Numbered from the stretch's first letter, positions 54,071 to 63,200 are shown. The stretch: 64,000 bases of DNA from Microvirga lenta (GCF_020532555.1 NZ_JAJBBR010000002.1:248001-312000); one strand, 5' to 3'. Program-made: numbers and translations. Notes: generated from the sequence alone by a model not told the origin.

Positions 54071-55035
54071 CCGGCGATCACGCGCCCCTGACCGTCCTGC
54101 TGCCGACGCCGCGCGGGTTCTGCGCCGGCGTCGAACGGGCGATCCAGAGTGTCGAGGATGCGCTCGCCCGAACGGGCAAGCCCGTCTATGTCCGGCACGA
54201 GATCGTCCATAACGGACGCGTGGTGGACGATCTCAGGAAAAAGGGCGCCGTCTTCGTCGACGACCTGTCCGACATCCCCGACGGCGCCGTCGCGATCTTC
54301 AGCGCCCACGGGGTCCCGGAGGCGGTGGAGCGCGAGGCGGCACGGCGGAATCTCTCGGTGCTCGACGCCACATGTCCGCTCGTCCGTCGCGTCCATCTGG
54401 AAGGGCAGCGTCATGCGCGGGCCGGGCGCGAGGTGATCGTCATCGGCCATCGCCAGCATGTGGAGGTCGAGGGCACGCTCGGCCGCATCGACGGCACGGT
54501 CCACGTGGTGGCCACGGTGGCGGAAGCGTTGACGGTGCAGGTCGCCGACGCGGAGCGTGTCGCCTACATCACCCAGACCACTCTGTCCGTGGACGATACG
54601 CGCGAGATCATCGCGGCCCTCAAGACCCGCTTCCCCGCCATCCAGGGGCCCGACACCAAGACGATCTGCTACGCGACGCAGAACCGGCAGATGGCCGTGC
54701 GGGTCATCGCCAAGCGGGCGGAGCGCGTCATCGTCTGCGGCGCGCGCAACTCGTCGAACAGCAACCGCCTGTGCGAGGTTGCGGAGAGCGAGGGCCGGCC
54801 TGCCCTCCTCCTTCAGGATCCGCGCGACCTGACGCTGTCCTTCATCGACGGGGTGGCGGTGATCGGTCTCACCGCAGGTGCTTCGGCACCCGAGGAGCTG
54901 GTGCAGGAAGCCCTGGCTCAGCTCACCCGCTGGCGGCGCGTCATCGTGGAGGAGGTGCGCGTGACGGAGGAAGGAACGCGCTTCGCCCCGGTCGATCTCT
55001 CGCAGATCGTGCCGTGGCTCGCGAACGCATCCTGA
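54067..55035 (+). CDS. ispH: 4-hydroxy-3-methylbut-2-enyl diphosphate reductase
   Basis: 322 residues. The [4Fe-4S] ligands are C19 (TPRGFCAGV), C103 (DATCPLV) and C201 (TKTICYATQNRQ). Further conserved segments: HEIVHNGRVVDDL, SAHGVPEAV, and YITQTTLSVDDT. It makes IPP and DMAPP from HMBPP in the MEP pathway. An ATGA overlap with hpnE puts it in the same transcript, an unusual location that would raise isoprenoid supply for the pigment. It could be the only ispH or a second, pathway-dedicated copy. Confidence 0.95.
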   Translation: MTGDHAPLTVLLPTPRGFCAGVERAIQSVEDALARTGKPVYVRHEIVHNGRVVDDLRKKGAVFVDDLSDIPDGAVAIFSAHGVPEAVEREAARRNLSVLDATCPLVRRVHLEGQRHARAGREVIVIGHRQHVEVEGTLGRIDGTVHVVATVAEALTVQVADAERVAYITQTTLSVDDTREIIAALKTRFPAIQGPDTKTICYATQNRQMAVRVIAKRAERVIVCGARNSSNSNRLCEVAESEGRPALLLQDPRDLTLSFIDGVAVIGLTAGASAPEELVQEALAQLTRWRRVIVEEVRVTEEGTRFAPVDLSQIVPWLANAS

Positions 55036-55109
55036 TCCGGCGCCTGCGGCACTATCGAGGTTGAACAGGAGGAGCCTCCGCGAGTTGTCCCGTGCAACGC
55101 GGAGAGACC

Positions 55110-58100
55110 ATGGCGCCCCGGACCCTGAAACAAGCGAGCCGCTCGTCGGCGCCGACCTTCCGGACGATCGAAACCGCAGGACGACTGGGCGAGAGCGCCC
55201 TCGCGATCCTGCGGCAGGCCCGGACCAGCCCATCGGGAATGCTGATCGTCGCCGCAAGCGAACGCAGGGCCGCGGATCTCGTCAGAGTTCTCGCCGTCCT
55301 CGCGCCCGATCTGCCCACGATGTTCTTTCCGCGCTGGGACTGCCTTCCCTACGACCGCGCCCCGCCATCCCGGCGCGTGATGGGCCGCCGCCTCGCCATC
55401 CTCAAGGCGCTCGCGGAGGATCGGAAGACCGCGCCCATTCTCGTCACCACGCCGCTTGGCGTGCTCCAGCGCGTCCCTCCCCGAACCGAGCTTGCCCGGG
55501 CAGAGCTCGTCCTGAGACCGGGCGATGACCTGTCGCACGAGCGCATCGAGGAAGGGCTCCGGCGCCTCGGCTACATCCTCGACGAGCGCGTGGACGAGCC
55601 TGGGGAAGCGGCCCTGCGCGGACAGGTTCTCGATATCTACCCGGCCGGCACGGAAACCCCGGTCCGGGTGGAGCACGACGAGGGCCGCATCGTCGCCCTG
55701 CGCCCGTTCGATGCCGCGAGCCAGCTCGCCGAGGGCGAGATGCCGGAGCTGCGGCTGCTTCCTGCCTCCGAGCACTTCGCGACGGGAGCGGGAGAAGCAG
55801 ACTTTCCCGCCCCTGGCTCGGAGCACCGGCTTGCGGAGTTCTTCGAGCGCCTCGACGATCTGCCGACGCTTCTTCCAGATGCGTCGGTGTTCCTCGACGC
55901 GGGAGCCGAGGCACGCATCGCCGCCGCATGGGAACAGATCCGGGACGCCCATGAGAGCCGCACGAAGCTGCGGCCCGAACGGGCGGAAGGCGGGAGATCC
56001 CTCGCCCCCGACCGCCTGTACCTGACCGAACAGGAATGGGCGGCGTATCTCGACGCCGCTTCCGTGACGCGGCTGTCCGAAAATCCCGACGATCCGGACC
56101 TCGCGCCGCCCCCGGTCTTCGCCACCCACGCGCGACCGTTCCGCCGCTTCGCCGATTTCGTGCTGGACGAGCTCGATCAGGACCGCAGGGTCGTTCTGGC
56201 GGGCGCGGGCGAAGCGGATCTGCGCCCGCTTCTGAGGGCGCTCGCGGACGACGCCGATACGCCGGTCGAGACCGTGAAGGACTGGTCGGCCGTGGAGGCG
56301 GCGCCCGGACGCGTTCTGGCGCTGGCGCTCCCCCTCGACCAAGGCTTCCGGGACAGGGAGAGCGGAACCGTCGCGATCGCCGCGGCCGACGTGATCGGCA
56401 GCCGCGCCCGTGCCGCTATCGAACAGGTCATCCGCCCCACCGACATCGCCGGCACCGAGCTCGAATTCCGCCTCGGCGACGTGGTCGTTCACCGGGATCA
56501 CGGGCTCGGCGTCCTCACCGGCCTCGAAAGCGTCCTGGCCGACGGCACGGCGGCCGACCTCCTGCGCCTGTCCTACGCCGACGAGGCGACCCTGATGGTG
56601 CCGGTCGACGAGATGGACCGGGTCTGGCGCTACGGCGCCTCGGCCGAGGCCGTCACTCTCGACCGGATCGACGGGGATGCCTGGGCCAAGAGGCGGGCGA
56701 AGGTGGAGGCGGAAATCGCCGAGAGCGCGGCCCGGCTCATCGCGGCGGTCCAGGCGCGCAACGAGGCGGAGGCGCCGAAACTCGTGCCGCCGCGAGCCTC
56801 CTACGAACGCTTCGCGGCCCGTTTCCCGTTCTCGGAAACGCCGGACCAGACCACCGCGATTGCCGCCATCCTGACGGATCTCGCCTCGGGATGCCCCATG
56901 AACCGGCTCGTCTGCGGCGATGTCGGCTTCGGCAAGACCGAGGTCGCCCTGCGCGCCGCCGCCGCCGCGGCGCTGGCCGGCAAGCAGGTCGCCGTCGTCG
57001 CTCCCACCACGGTGCTGGTGCGCCAGCACGTGAAGACCTTCGAGCGGCGCTTCGAGGGCCTCGGCATCAAGGTCGGCCACCTGTCGCGCCTCGTCAGCCC
57101 TGGGGACGCGAAAGCCGTGAAGGTAGGGATCGCCGACGGGACGATCCGCATCGTGGTCGGCACCCATGCGCTTTCGGGCAGAGGCGTCCGCTTCGCCGAT
57201 CTCGGGCTCGTGGTGATCGACGAGGAGCAGCGTTTCGGCGCCGCCCAGAAGACGAAGCTTCGGAACCTCGCGCAGGACATCCATCTCCTCACCCTCACCG
57301 CCACGCCGATCCCGCGCACCCTGCAGGCGGCCCTCGTCGGGTTGCAGGACCTCAGCGTCATCGCGACGCCGCCCTCGCAGCGCCAGCCGATCCGCACCTT
57401 CCTCATTCCGTTCGACGAGACGACGGTGCGGGAGGCTCTGCTCCGGGAGCAGCGCCGGGGCGGACAGAGCTTCTTCGTGTGCCCGCGCATCGAGGACATC
57501 GAACCTCTCTCGCGACGGCTGGCGGAGATCGTTCCGGAGCTCGAAACCGTCGTCATTCACGGCGGGATGCCGCCTGCGGAGATCGACGACGCCATGGTCC
57601 GCTTCGCAGACGGAGGGGGGGACGTCCTGCTGGCGACCAACATCATCGAAAGCGGGCTCGACGTGCCCTGCGCGAACACGATGCTGATCTGGCACCCGGA
57701 CCGGTTCGGGCTGGCCCAGCTTCACCAGCTTAGGGGCCGGGTCGGCCGCAGCCGCGTGCGGGGCATCGCCTATCTTCTGACCGATCCGGCCCGTCCCCTC
57801 GCACGCTCCACGCGCAAGCGGTTGGAGACGCTCGAAAGCCTCGACCGTCTGGGCGCGGGCTTCGCGATCAGCGCCCGCGATCTCGACCAGCGCGGGGCCG
57901 GCGACCTCTTCGGGGAGGATCAGGCAGGGCACATGAAGCTGATCGGCGTGTCGCTCTATCAGCATCTCCTGTCCAAGGCCCTGGCCGGAGCCCGCGGCGA
58001 AAACGGCGCGGACGAGGCTCCGCCGGAACTGAACATCGACGCCCCGGGCCATGTCCCCGAAGATTACGTCCCCGAGGTCGAGGTTCGCATCAACCTCTAT

Positions 58101-58460
58101 GCACGCCTGGCGCGGCTGGAGGACGAGGACGAGGTCGACGCTCTCGAGGACGAGATCCGGAACCGGTTCGGCCCGCCGCCGGCGGCGGTCGAGCGGCTCG
58201 TCGCACTGGCCCGTCTGCGGGAGCAGTGCCGCGACCGTGCGGTGGCGCGGATCGATGCCGGACCCCAGGCGATTGCCCTGACCTTCGGCGACAAGGCGGA
58301 CCGGAACACGATCGATCGCGCCATCGCCAAGTCGAACGGCGCGCTGGAATGGCGCAACGACCGTCTCGTCTGGACCCGTTCCGCCGACTCGCCGGAGGAG
58401 CGGCTCGTCCAGGCCACGAAGCTGCTGCGCTTCCTCGCGAGGGCCGAACGCCCGCGCTGA
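55110..58460 (+). CDS. Mfd-like transcription-repair coupling factor / DEAD-box translocase
   Basis: 1116 residues. N-terminal UvrB-homology region (about 1-340), RNA-polymerase-interaction domain (about 440-500; VVVHRDHGLGVLTGLES), SF2 translocase (about 590-980) with Walker A CGDVGFGKTEVALRAAA, Walker B VVIDEEQRFGAAQK, motif III LTLTATPIPRTLQA and motif VI QLRGRVGRSRVRGIAYLL, then a C-terminal TRCF domain (YVPEVEVRINLYARLAR). Mfd removes stalled RNA polymerase and recruits UvrA. Slightly shorter than the usual ~1150-1180 aa; it may be the second Mfd-like paralogue carried by some Alphaproteobacteria. Start at ATG 55110 with GGAGAG upstream. It converges with the MATE gene. Confidence 0.85.
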   Translation: MAPRTLKQASRSSAPTFRTIETAGRLGESALAILRQARTSPSGMLIVAASERRAADLVRVLAVLAPDLPTMFFPRWDCLPYDRAPPSRRVMGRRLAILKALAEDRKTAPILVTTPLGVLQRVPPRTELARAELVLRPGDDLSHERIEEGLRRLGYILDERVDEPGEAALRGQVLDIYPAGTETPVRVEHDEGRIVALRPFDAASQLAEGEMPELRLLPASEHFATGAGEADFPAPGSEHRLAEFFERLDDLPTLLPDASVFLDAGAEARIAAAWEQIRDAHESRTKLRPERAEGGRSLAPDRLYLTEQEWAAYLDAASVTRLSENPDDPDLAPPPVFATHARPFRRFADFVLDELDQDRRVVLAGAGEADLRPLLRALADDADTPVETVKDWSAVEAAPGRVLALALPLDQGFRDRESGTVAIAAADVIGSRARAAIEQVIRPTDIAGTELEFRLGDVVVHRDHGLGVLTGLESVLADGTAADLLRLSYADEATLMVPVDEMDRVWRYGASAEAVTLDRIDGDAWAKRRAKVEAEIAESAARLIAAVQARNEAEAPKLVPPRASYERFAARFPFSETPDQTTAIAAILTDLASGCPMNRLVCGDVGFGKTEVALRAAAAAALAGKQVAVVAPTTVLVRQHVKTFERRFEGLGIKVGHLSRLVSPGDAKAVKVGIADGTIRIVVGTHALSGRGVRFADLGLVVIDEEQRFGAAQKTKLRNLAQDIHLLTLTATPIPRTLQAALVGLQDLSVIATPPSQRQPIRTFLIPFDETTVREALLREQRRGGQSFFVCPRIEDIEPLSRRLAEIVPELETVVIHGGMPPAEIDDAMVRFADGGGDVLLATNIIESGLDVPCANTMLIWHPDRFGLAQLHQLRGRVGRSRVRGIAYLLTDPARPLARSTRKRLETLESLDRLGAGFAISARDLDQRGAGDLFGEDQAGHMKLIGVSLYQHLLSKALAGARGENGADEAPPELNIDAPGHVPEDYVPEVEVRINLYARLARLEDEDEVDALEDEIRNRFGPPPAAVERLVALARLREQCRDRAVARIDAGPQAIALTFGDKADRNTIDRAIAKSNGALEWRNDRLVWTRSADSPEERLVQATKLLRFLARAERPR

Positions 58461-58467
58461 CGGAGGT

Positions 58468-59880
58468 TCAGGCCGGCACCGGGACCACGTCCGGCGCCGT
58501 GACCAGGCCGAGCCGGTCCCGGCGAAGCCAGCGCCAGAGCATCAGCGCGGCGACCACCGTCAGGCCGGTGGCTAGGCCGATCCAGATGCCGATACCGCGC
58601 AGCTCCGTTCCGAAGGCCAGCGCCGCGCCGAGCGGAAGGCCGATGCCCCAATAGCCGAAGGCGGCATAGATCATGGGCACGCGCGTATCCTGCAGGCCGC
58701 GCAACATGCCCGACCCCACCGCCTGCGCGCCGTCCGCCAATTGGAAGATGGCGGCGAATACCAGGAAGGTCAGCGCGTATCCGATCACCGGCGCGTTCGC
58801 CGGATCGTCCAGATCGAGGAAGGGGCCGATCAGGAGACGCGGCGCGAAGAGCATGAGCATCGCCGTGAAGCCCATGAAGCCGACGCCGAGGGCGAAGGCC
58901 GTCCAGCCCGCCCGGGTGACGCCCTGCGCGTCCTGTGCGCCGAAGGCGCGTCCGACGCGCACCGTCACGGCCTGGCCGAAGCCGAAGGGCACCATGAAGC
59001 AGAAGGATGCGATCTGCAGGACGATGGCGTGGGCGGCGAGTTCGTTCGCGCCGATCCGCCCCATCAGGAGCGCGGCCGCGTTGAAGATGGTCACCTCGAA
59101 GGCAAGGGTGAGCCCGATGGGAACGCCGATGCGCCACAGGGTGCGGAAGCGCGGCCAGTCCGTCCGCCAGAAGCGGCCGAAGAGGAAATAGCGCCTGAGC
59201 TGGCGGTCGTAGCTGATCACCACGGCGAGGGCCACGAACATGAAGGCGCTCGAGATCACCGTGCCGTAGCCGGCGCCGACGAGGCCGAGAGCCGGCAGGC
59301 CGAAGGTGCCGAACATCAGGCAATAGGCCGCCGCGAGATTCACCGGCACCGCGAGGAGGCCGATGACGAGGGCCCAGCCCGGGCGCTCCAGGGCGGACAG
59401 GAAGGAGCGCAGGACCAGGTAGAACAGGAACGGCAGCAGGCTCCATTGCAGGGCCCGCATGTATTCGCCCGCCTCCCGGGCCAGGACGGGCTCCTGCCCC
59501 ATGGCGAGCAGGATCGCCCCGCCGTTCCAGGAGACGATCCAGATCGGCACCGCCACGGCGGCGGCGGCCCAGAAGCCCTGGCGCACGGTGCGGCGCACCT
59601 CGCGCACGGAATGGCGCCTGCGGCCGAGCTCCTCCGCGATCAGCGGCGAGGTCGCGCTGACGAGGCCGATCCCGAAGATGAGGAAGGCGAAGTAGAGATT
59701 CGTGCCGAGCGCCCCCGCCGCCAGCGCCCCCGAGCCGAGCCGGCCCATGAGGATGACGTCGGACGTCATCAGGGCGTTCTGGGCCACGTTGGTCAGGATC
59801 AGGGGCCAGCCCAGGGCCAGGGTGGCGCGCAGCTCGGCTGCCCAGGCTGCCCGCTCCTTCGGTGCGATTCGCGCAATCAT
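58468..59880 (-). CDS. MATE family efflux transporter
   Basis: 470 residues with twelve predicted TM helices. MATE landmarks: LGWPLILTNVAQNALMTSDV in TM1, IFGIGLVSATSPLIAEELG, MGQEPVLAREAGEYMRAL after TM4, and in the second half VRVGRAFGAQDAQGV and DGAQAVGSGMLRGLQDTR. The start at 59880 (MIARIAPKERAAWAAE). Na+- or H+-coupled multidrug export; substrate unknown. Divergent from the amidoligase gene. Confidence 0.93.
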   Translation of the reverse strand: MIARIAPKERAAWAAELRATLALGWPLILTNVAQNALMTSDVILMGRLGSGALAAGALGTNLYFAFLIFGIGLVSATSPLIAEELGRRRHSVREVRRTVRQGFWAAAAVAVPIWIVSWNGGAILLAMGQEPVLAREAGEYMRALQWSLLPFLFYLVLRSFLSALERPGWALVIGLLAVPVNLAAAYCLMFGTFGLPALGLVGAGYGTVISSAFMFVALAVVISYDRQLRRYFLFGRFWRTDWPRFRTLWRIGVPIGLTLAFEVTIFNAAALLMGRIGANELAAHAIVLQIASFCFMVPFGFGQAVTVRVGRAFGAQDAQGVTRAGWTAFALGVGFMGFTAMLMLFAPRLLIGPFLDLDDPANAPVIGYALTFLVFAAIFQLADGAQAVGSGMLRGLQDTRVPMIYAAFGYWGIGLPLGAALAFGTELRGIGIWIGLATGLTVVAALMLWRWLRRDRLGLVTAPDVVPVPA

Positions 59881-59956
59881 GATGGCAGGCTTTTGCCTCA
59901 AGCGCGTCCGAAAGACCACACCTCCCGCCGCGGATGCGGGCGAAACGGAGGGAAGC

Positions 59957-59981
59957 GGAACCTGACCACAGCGGTTCCGTT
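59957..59981 (+). promoter_or_regulatory. Sigma-EcfG promoter upstream of the amidoligase gene
   Basis: GGAAC (59957-59961), 16-nt spacer, CGTT (59978-59981): an exact match to the alphaproteobacterial general-stress consensus. Transcription should start near 59988, 24 nt before the ATG. The region also contains an inverted repeat CGGAACC/GGTTCCG (59956-59962, 59973-59979). The opposite strand reads GGAAC-N16-CGCT toward the MATE gene. Confidence 0.72.
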
Positions 59982-60011
59982 CATCTGAGCACTGCTGTTT
60001 CGGAGATTACG

Positions 60012-60989
60012 ATGGCGCAATCCGCGCTTCCCACCTCAATCGACTTCGCGATGCCCCCGATCCTGCACAACGAGCAAGGGCATGTGCGAACCGTCGGGGT
60101 GGAGGTGGAGTTCGTCGGCCCGTCCGCGGAAAGGACGGTCCGCGCGCTTCAGGGCGCCCTCGGCGGCGAGGTCCTGGAGGAGGACCCCCACGCCTTCGCG
60201 CTCAGGGGCTCCTCCATCGGCGACATGACGGTCGAGCTCGACAGCCGCATCCTGCATCCCGCCAAGCGGAAGAAGGTGCAGGGCCGGGTCCTGCCCCGCA
60301 TCGCCGCCTGGTTCGGCTTCGCGGCCAGCTATCTCGTCCCGTGCGAGCTCGTCTCGGCGCCGGTTCCGATCGACCGCCTGCGGGAGCTGGACCGGGTTCT
60401 CGACATCCTGCGGGAGACCGGCGCGAAGGGGACGCAGGACGGTCCCTTCTATGCCTTCGGCCTGCACTTCAACCCGGAAATTCCGCGGCAGGACGCGGCG
60501 ACGGTCGCCGCCTTCATGAAGAGCTTCGCGCTGCTCAACCCGTGGCTTCGGCGCGAGGTCGCGCCGGACCCGACCCGCGACCTCCTCGGCTTCGCGGATC
60601 CCTTCCCCGTCGAGTACATCCGCCGGATCGCCGCTCCCGATTACTGGCCCGACATCCCGCGTTTCATCGACGACTACCTCGAAGCCAATCCGACCCGGAA
60701 CCGGGACCTCGACCTCCTGCCCCTCCTGCATCATCTCGACGCCGCACGGGTGCGGGCGGTGCTGCCCAACGAGAAGATCAACGGCCGGCCGACCTTTCAC
60801 TACCGGCTGCCCGACGCCCGCGTGAGCGATCCGGGATGGAGCATCGCGCCCGACTGGAACCGCTGGGTGGCCGTGGAGCGGCTGGCGGCCGACCGGGACA
60901 GGCTGGATTCGGTCGGCGCCGCCTACCTGTCCTTCGAGGGCGAGGACAAGAGCTGGGCCAACGTCGTCGAGCAGGTCGTCCTGTCATGA
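60012..60989 (+). CDS. Amidoligase family protein
   Basis: 325 residues in the glutamine-synthetase-like carboxylate-amine ligase fold of the amidoligase superfamily: HVRTVGVEVEFVG (first metal/ATP glutamates), ALRGSSIGDMTVELDSRIL and DGPFYAFGLHFNPEI (histidine and further ligands), followed by WLRREVAPDPTRDLL. These proteins are predicted to form amide bonds on peptides or small carboxylates. The ATG at 60012 follows the sigma-EcfG promoter directly; longer frames upstream would run through the promoter. Its stop overlaps the class I amidotransferase start by 4 bp, so the two act together. Confidence 0.85.
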   Translation: MAQSALPTSIDFAMPPILHNEQGHVRTVGVEVEFVGPSAERTVRALQGALGGEVLEEDPHAFALRGSSIGDMTVELDSRILHPAKRKKVQGRVLPRIAAWFGFAASYLVPCELVSAPVPIDRLRELDRVLDILRETGAKGTQDGPFYAFGLHFNPEIPRQDAATVAAFMKSFALLNPWLRREVAPDPTRDLLGFADPFPVEYIRRIAAPDYWPDIPRFIDDYLEANPTRNRDLDLLPLLHHLDAARVRAVLPNEKINGRPTFHYRLPDARVSDPGWSIAPDWNRWVAVERLAADRDRLDSVGAAYLSFEGEDKSWANVVEQVVLS

Positions 60990-61681
60990 AGCCGCCTCTC
61001 ATCGGTGTCACCACGTCGAGGCGGGGCGGATGGCGCAGCTATCTCATGCACCGCCTCGCCCTGTGGCGGGTCGGCGCCCGCAGCGTGCGGCTGACCCCCG
61101 GCGACGCCCTGCCCAAGGAGCCCCTGCAGGGGCTGGTCATCGGCGGCGGCGACGATATCGGCGCCGAGATCTACGGCGGCCAGGTGTTGCCGGACGTGCG
61201 CATCGATCCCGACCGGGACGCGCTGGAGCTCGGCCTCCTGAGAGCCGCCCTGCCCCTGCAGCTGCCGGTTCTCGGGATCTGCCGCGGCTCGCAGATGATC
61301 AACGTGGCGCTCGGAGGCACGCTCCATACGGATATCTACGAGGTCTATGTCCAGGCGCCCAAGATGCGCACCGTCCTGCCGCGCAAGCAGGTGGCGATCG
61401 TCCACGATTCCAAGCTCGACCGGATCCTGCGCTGCAACCCCTGCCAGGTGAACGCCCTGCACCATCAATCCGTGGACAAGCTCGGAGACGGGCTGAGAGT
61501 CGCCGCCCAGGACGAAAGCGGCATCGTGCAGGCGGTCGAGAGCGAGAGCGCCCCCTTCCTCCTCGGCGTGCAGTGGCACCCGGAACTGCTCGTCTGGAAG
61601 AAACCGCAGCAACGCCTGTTCGCCGCCCTGACCGAAGCGTCCAAGAACGCGCGGGCGCCCCTGGAAGCCGCCCTGGCCTGA
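60986..61681 (+). CDS. Class I glutamine amidotransferase / gamma-glutamyl-GABA hydrolase family (peptidase C26)
   Basis: 231 residues. Nucleophile C99 in VLGICRGSQMINVALGG, with His/Glu partners H198 and E200 in LLGVQWHPELL. The N-terminal GLVIGGGDDIGAEIYGG matches PuuD-type enzymes that hydrolyse gamma-glutamyl amides. Paired with an amidoligase in one transcript, it likely removes or exchanges the gamma-glutamyl amide that the ligase makes. Start ATG at 60986 overlaps the ligase stop (ATGA). Confidence 0.88.
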   Translation: MKPPLIGVTTSRRGGWRSYLMHRLALWRVGARSVRLTPGDALPKEPLQGLVIGGGDDIGAEIYGGQVLPDVRIDPDRDALELGLLRAALPLQLPVLGICRGSQMINVALGGTLHTDIYEVYVQAPKMRTVLPRKQVAIVHDSKLDRILRCNPCQVNALHHQSVDKLGDGLRVAAQDESGIVQAVESESAPFLLGVQWHPELLVWKKPQQRLFAALTEASKNARAPLEAALA

Positions 61682-61712
61682 AGCCGACGAAGACGATCTC
61701 TCACACAGCTCG

Positions 61713-63200
61713 CTAGGAGCCCTGCCGAGACGCCCGGGGGAACAGCGGCACGACCTTGTTCTCCTCCGGCGGCTTCAGATGCCGCTGGATCGCCGCATGA
61801 AGGTCGCGGCTGACGATGGGCTTCTGAAGAAGCGGATAATCGCCCTCCCCCTCGACGGCGGGGTTGCCGGTGATCAGAAGGATCGGCAGCGCCGGAAAGG
61901 CCTGACGGATCTCCCGGGCGAGCACGATGCCGTTCATGGTTCCCGGCATGGAGACATCGGTGAGCACGAGGTCCGGCGTGCGGACCTGGAGGCCCTTCAT
62001 CACCTGGCCGGCATTGGTGGCGACCCGGGTCACATAGCCGGATTCCTCCAGCATGGATTGCAGGGCCAGCGCCACCTCGACCTCGTCGTCGACCACGAGG
62101 ATCTCGGTATCGCGGCGCACGGCTCCGCTCTCTGCCGCCTCCTCGTGGGGCAGCCGGGACCCGAGGGAGGTCACGGCCTTCGCCCGGGGCAGATACAGGA
62201 TGATGGCCGTTCCGGTGTCGGTGTTGCGAACCTCCGCGGCGCCGCCGAGCGGCTTGAGGAAGTGCAGGCTCCGGCTCAGCCGGAGCCAGGCGGACAGGTC
62301 GATGTCGCGCAGGGTGAAAGCCCGTTCCTGTCCGCTCTCGCCCCCCGAAATCGCCTCTTCGCCTCCGGTGCCGCCGATGACGAGCTGGACGAAGTCGCCC
62401 CCGAGGGTGAGATCCGTCAGTGATCCCCGCTCGACCTGGACGTTGCGTGCCTCGAGGGTGATGGCCCCGCCCTGCGTCAGGGCATCGCGCGCATAGGCGC
62501 TGAGGCTGACGATGGCCGTTTCCAGATCGTCCTGGTCCACCTCGACGGGCCAGAGCCCGTCCTCGACGCTCAGGCGCAGTTCGACCGTGTCCCGGAGGAG
62601 GGAGCGGCTCATGAGCGCGGCGACGGACCCGATCCGGTCCGCAAGATCGATGTGCCTGACCTGCGCCTGCGGCTGACGGGCGAAGGTGGCCGCCCGGGCG
62701 ATGAGGCCCGCCGCCTGGTCGGAGGCGACAAGCGCCGACAGGAGCTTGCGCTGCAGGGCGGGCTGATCCTTCAGGTGCCGCGCCACGGAATCGATGTTCG
62801 CGCTGATCACCATCAGCTTGTTGTTGAGGTCGTGGACGATGCCGTCGCGCAGGTGCTCGAAGGCCTCCAGCTTCTGCAGGCGGCGGAGATCCGGCTCGTC
62901 GTCGGACGGATCCGATACGGCCGGGGCAGGCGACGCGGAAGCATCCTGCTTCGGCCTGGATCGCGGCGTCTCCACCGCCAGAACACGGTAGGGCTTCTTC
63001 GTCTCCCGCAGCAGTTTAGCCACCTGCTGCCCCACCAGCACGGCGGAGGCGGCCGCGACGATGGTGAAGACGGCTGCCGAGAGCAGGATCAGATCGGTCT
63101 GCCGGCTGAAGGCGGCGCCGGCCAGGCCCGCAGCCGACAGGAGCAGGAGGAGGGCGGAGGCCGCCAGCGCGAACGTTACGGTGAAGGGCAGGCGATGCAT
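61713..63200 (-). CDS. Hybrid histidine kinase/response regulator with degenerate ATPase domain
   Basis: 495 residues. Two N-terminal TMs (about 8-30 and 36-56) and a linker; dimerisation/phosphoacceptor helix with H123 in LRDGIVHDLNNKLMVISAN; a HATPase-like region (about 205-340); and a receiver domain (about 365-475) with D369/D370-D371-type acidic pocket EILVVDDEVEV, phosphoacceptor D415 in LVLTDVSMPG and K460 in LLQKPI. In the HATPase part the N box is SLSAYARDA (the usual NARDA Asn is replaced by Tyr), the G1 box reads VIGGTGG instead of DTGxG, and the G2 box reads WLRLSRSL instead of GLGLS. Catalysis is therefore doubtful. Start at 63200 with AAGGATGAG. Confidence 0.85.
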   Translation of the reverse strand: MHRLPFTVTFALAASALLLLLSAAGLAGAAFSRQTDLILLSAAVFTIVAAASAVLVGQQVAKLLRETKKPYRVLAVETPRSRPKQDASASPAPAVSDPSDDEPDLRRLQKLEAFEHLRDGIVHDLNNKLMVISANIDSVARHLKDQPALQRKLLSALVASDQAAGLIARAATFARQPQAQVRHIDLADRIGSVAALMSRSLLRDTVELRLSVEDGLWPVEVDQDDLETAIVSLSAYARDALTQGGAITLEARNVQVERGSLTDLTLGGDFVQLVIGGTGGEEAISGGESGQERAFTLRDIDLSAWLRLSRSLHFLKPLGGAAEVRNTDTGTAIILYLPRAKAVTSLGSRLPHEEAAESGAVRRDTEILVVDDEVEVALALQSMLEESGYVTRVATNAGQVMKGLQVRTPDLVLTDVSMPGTMNGIVLAREIRQAFPALPILLITGNPAVEGEGDYPLLQKPIVSRDLHAAIQRHLKPPEENKVVPLFPRASRQGS

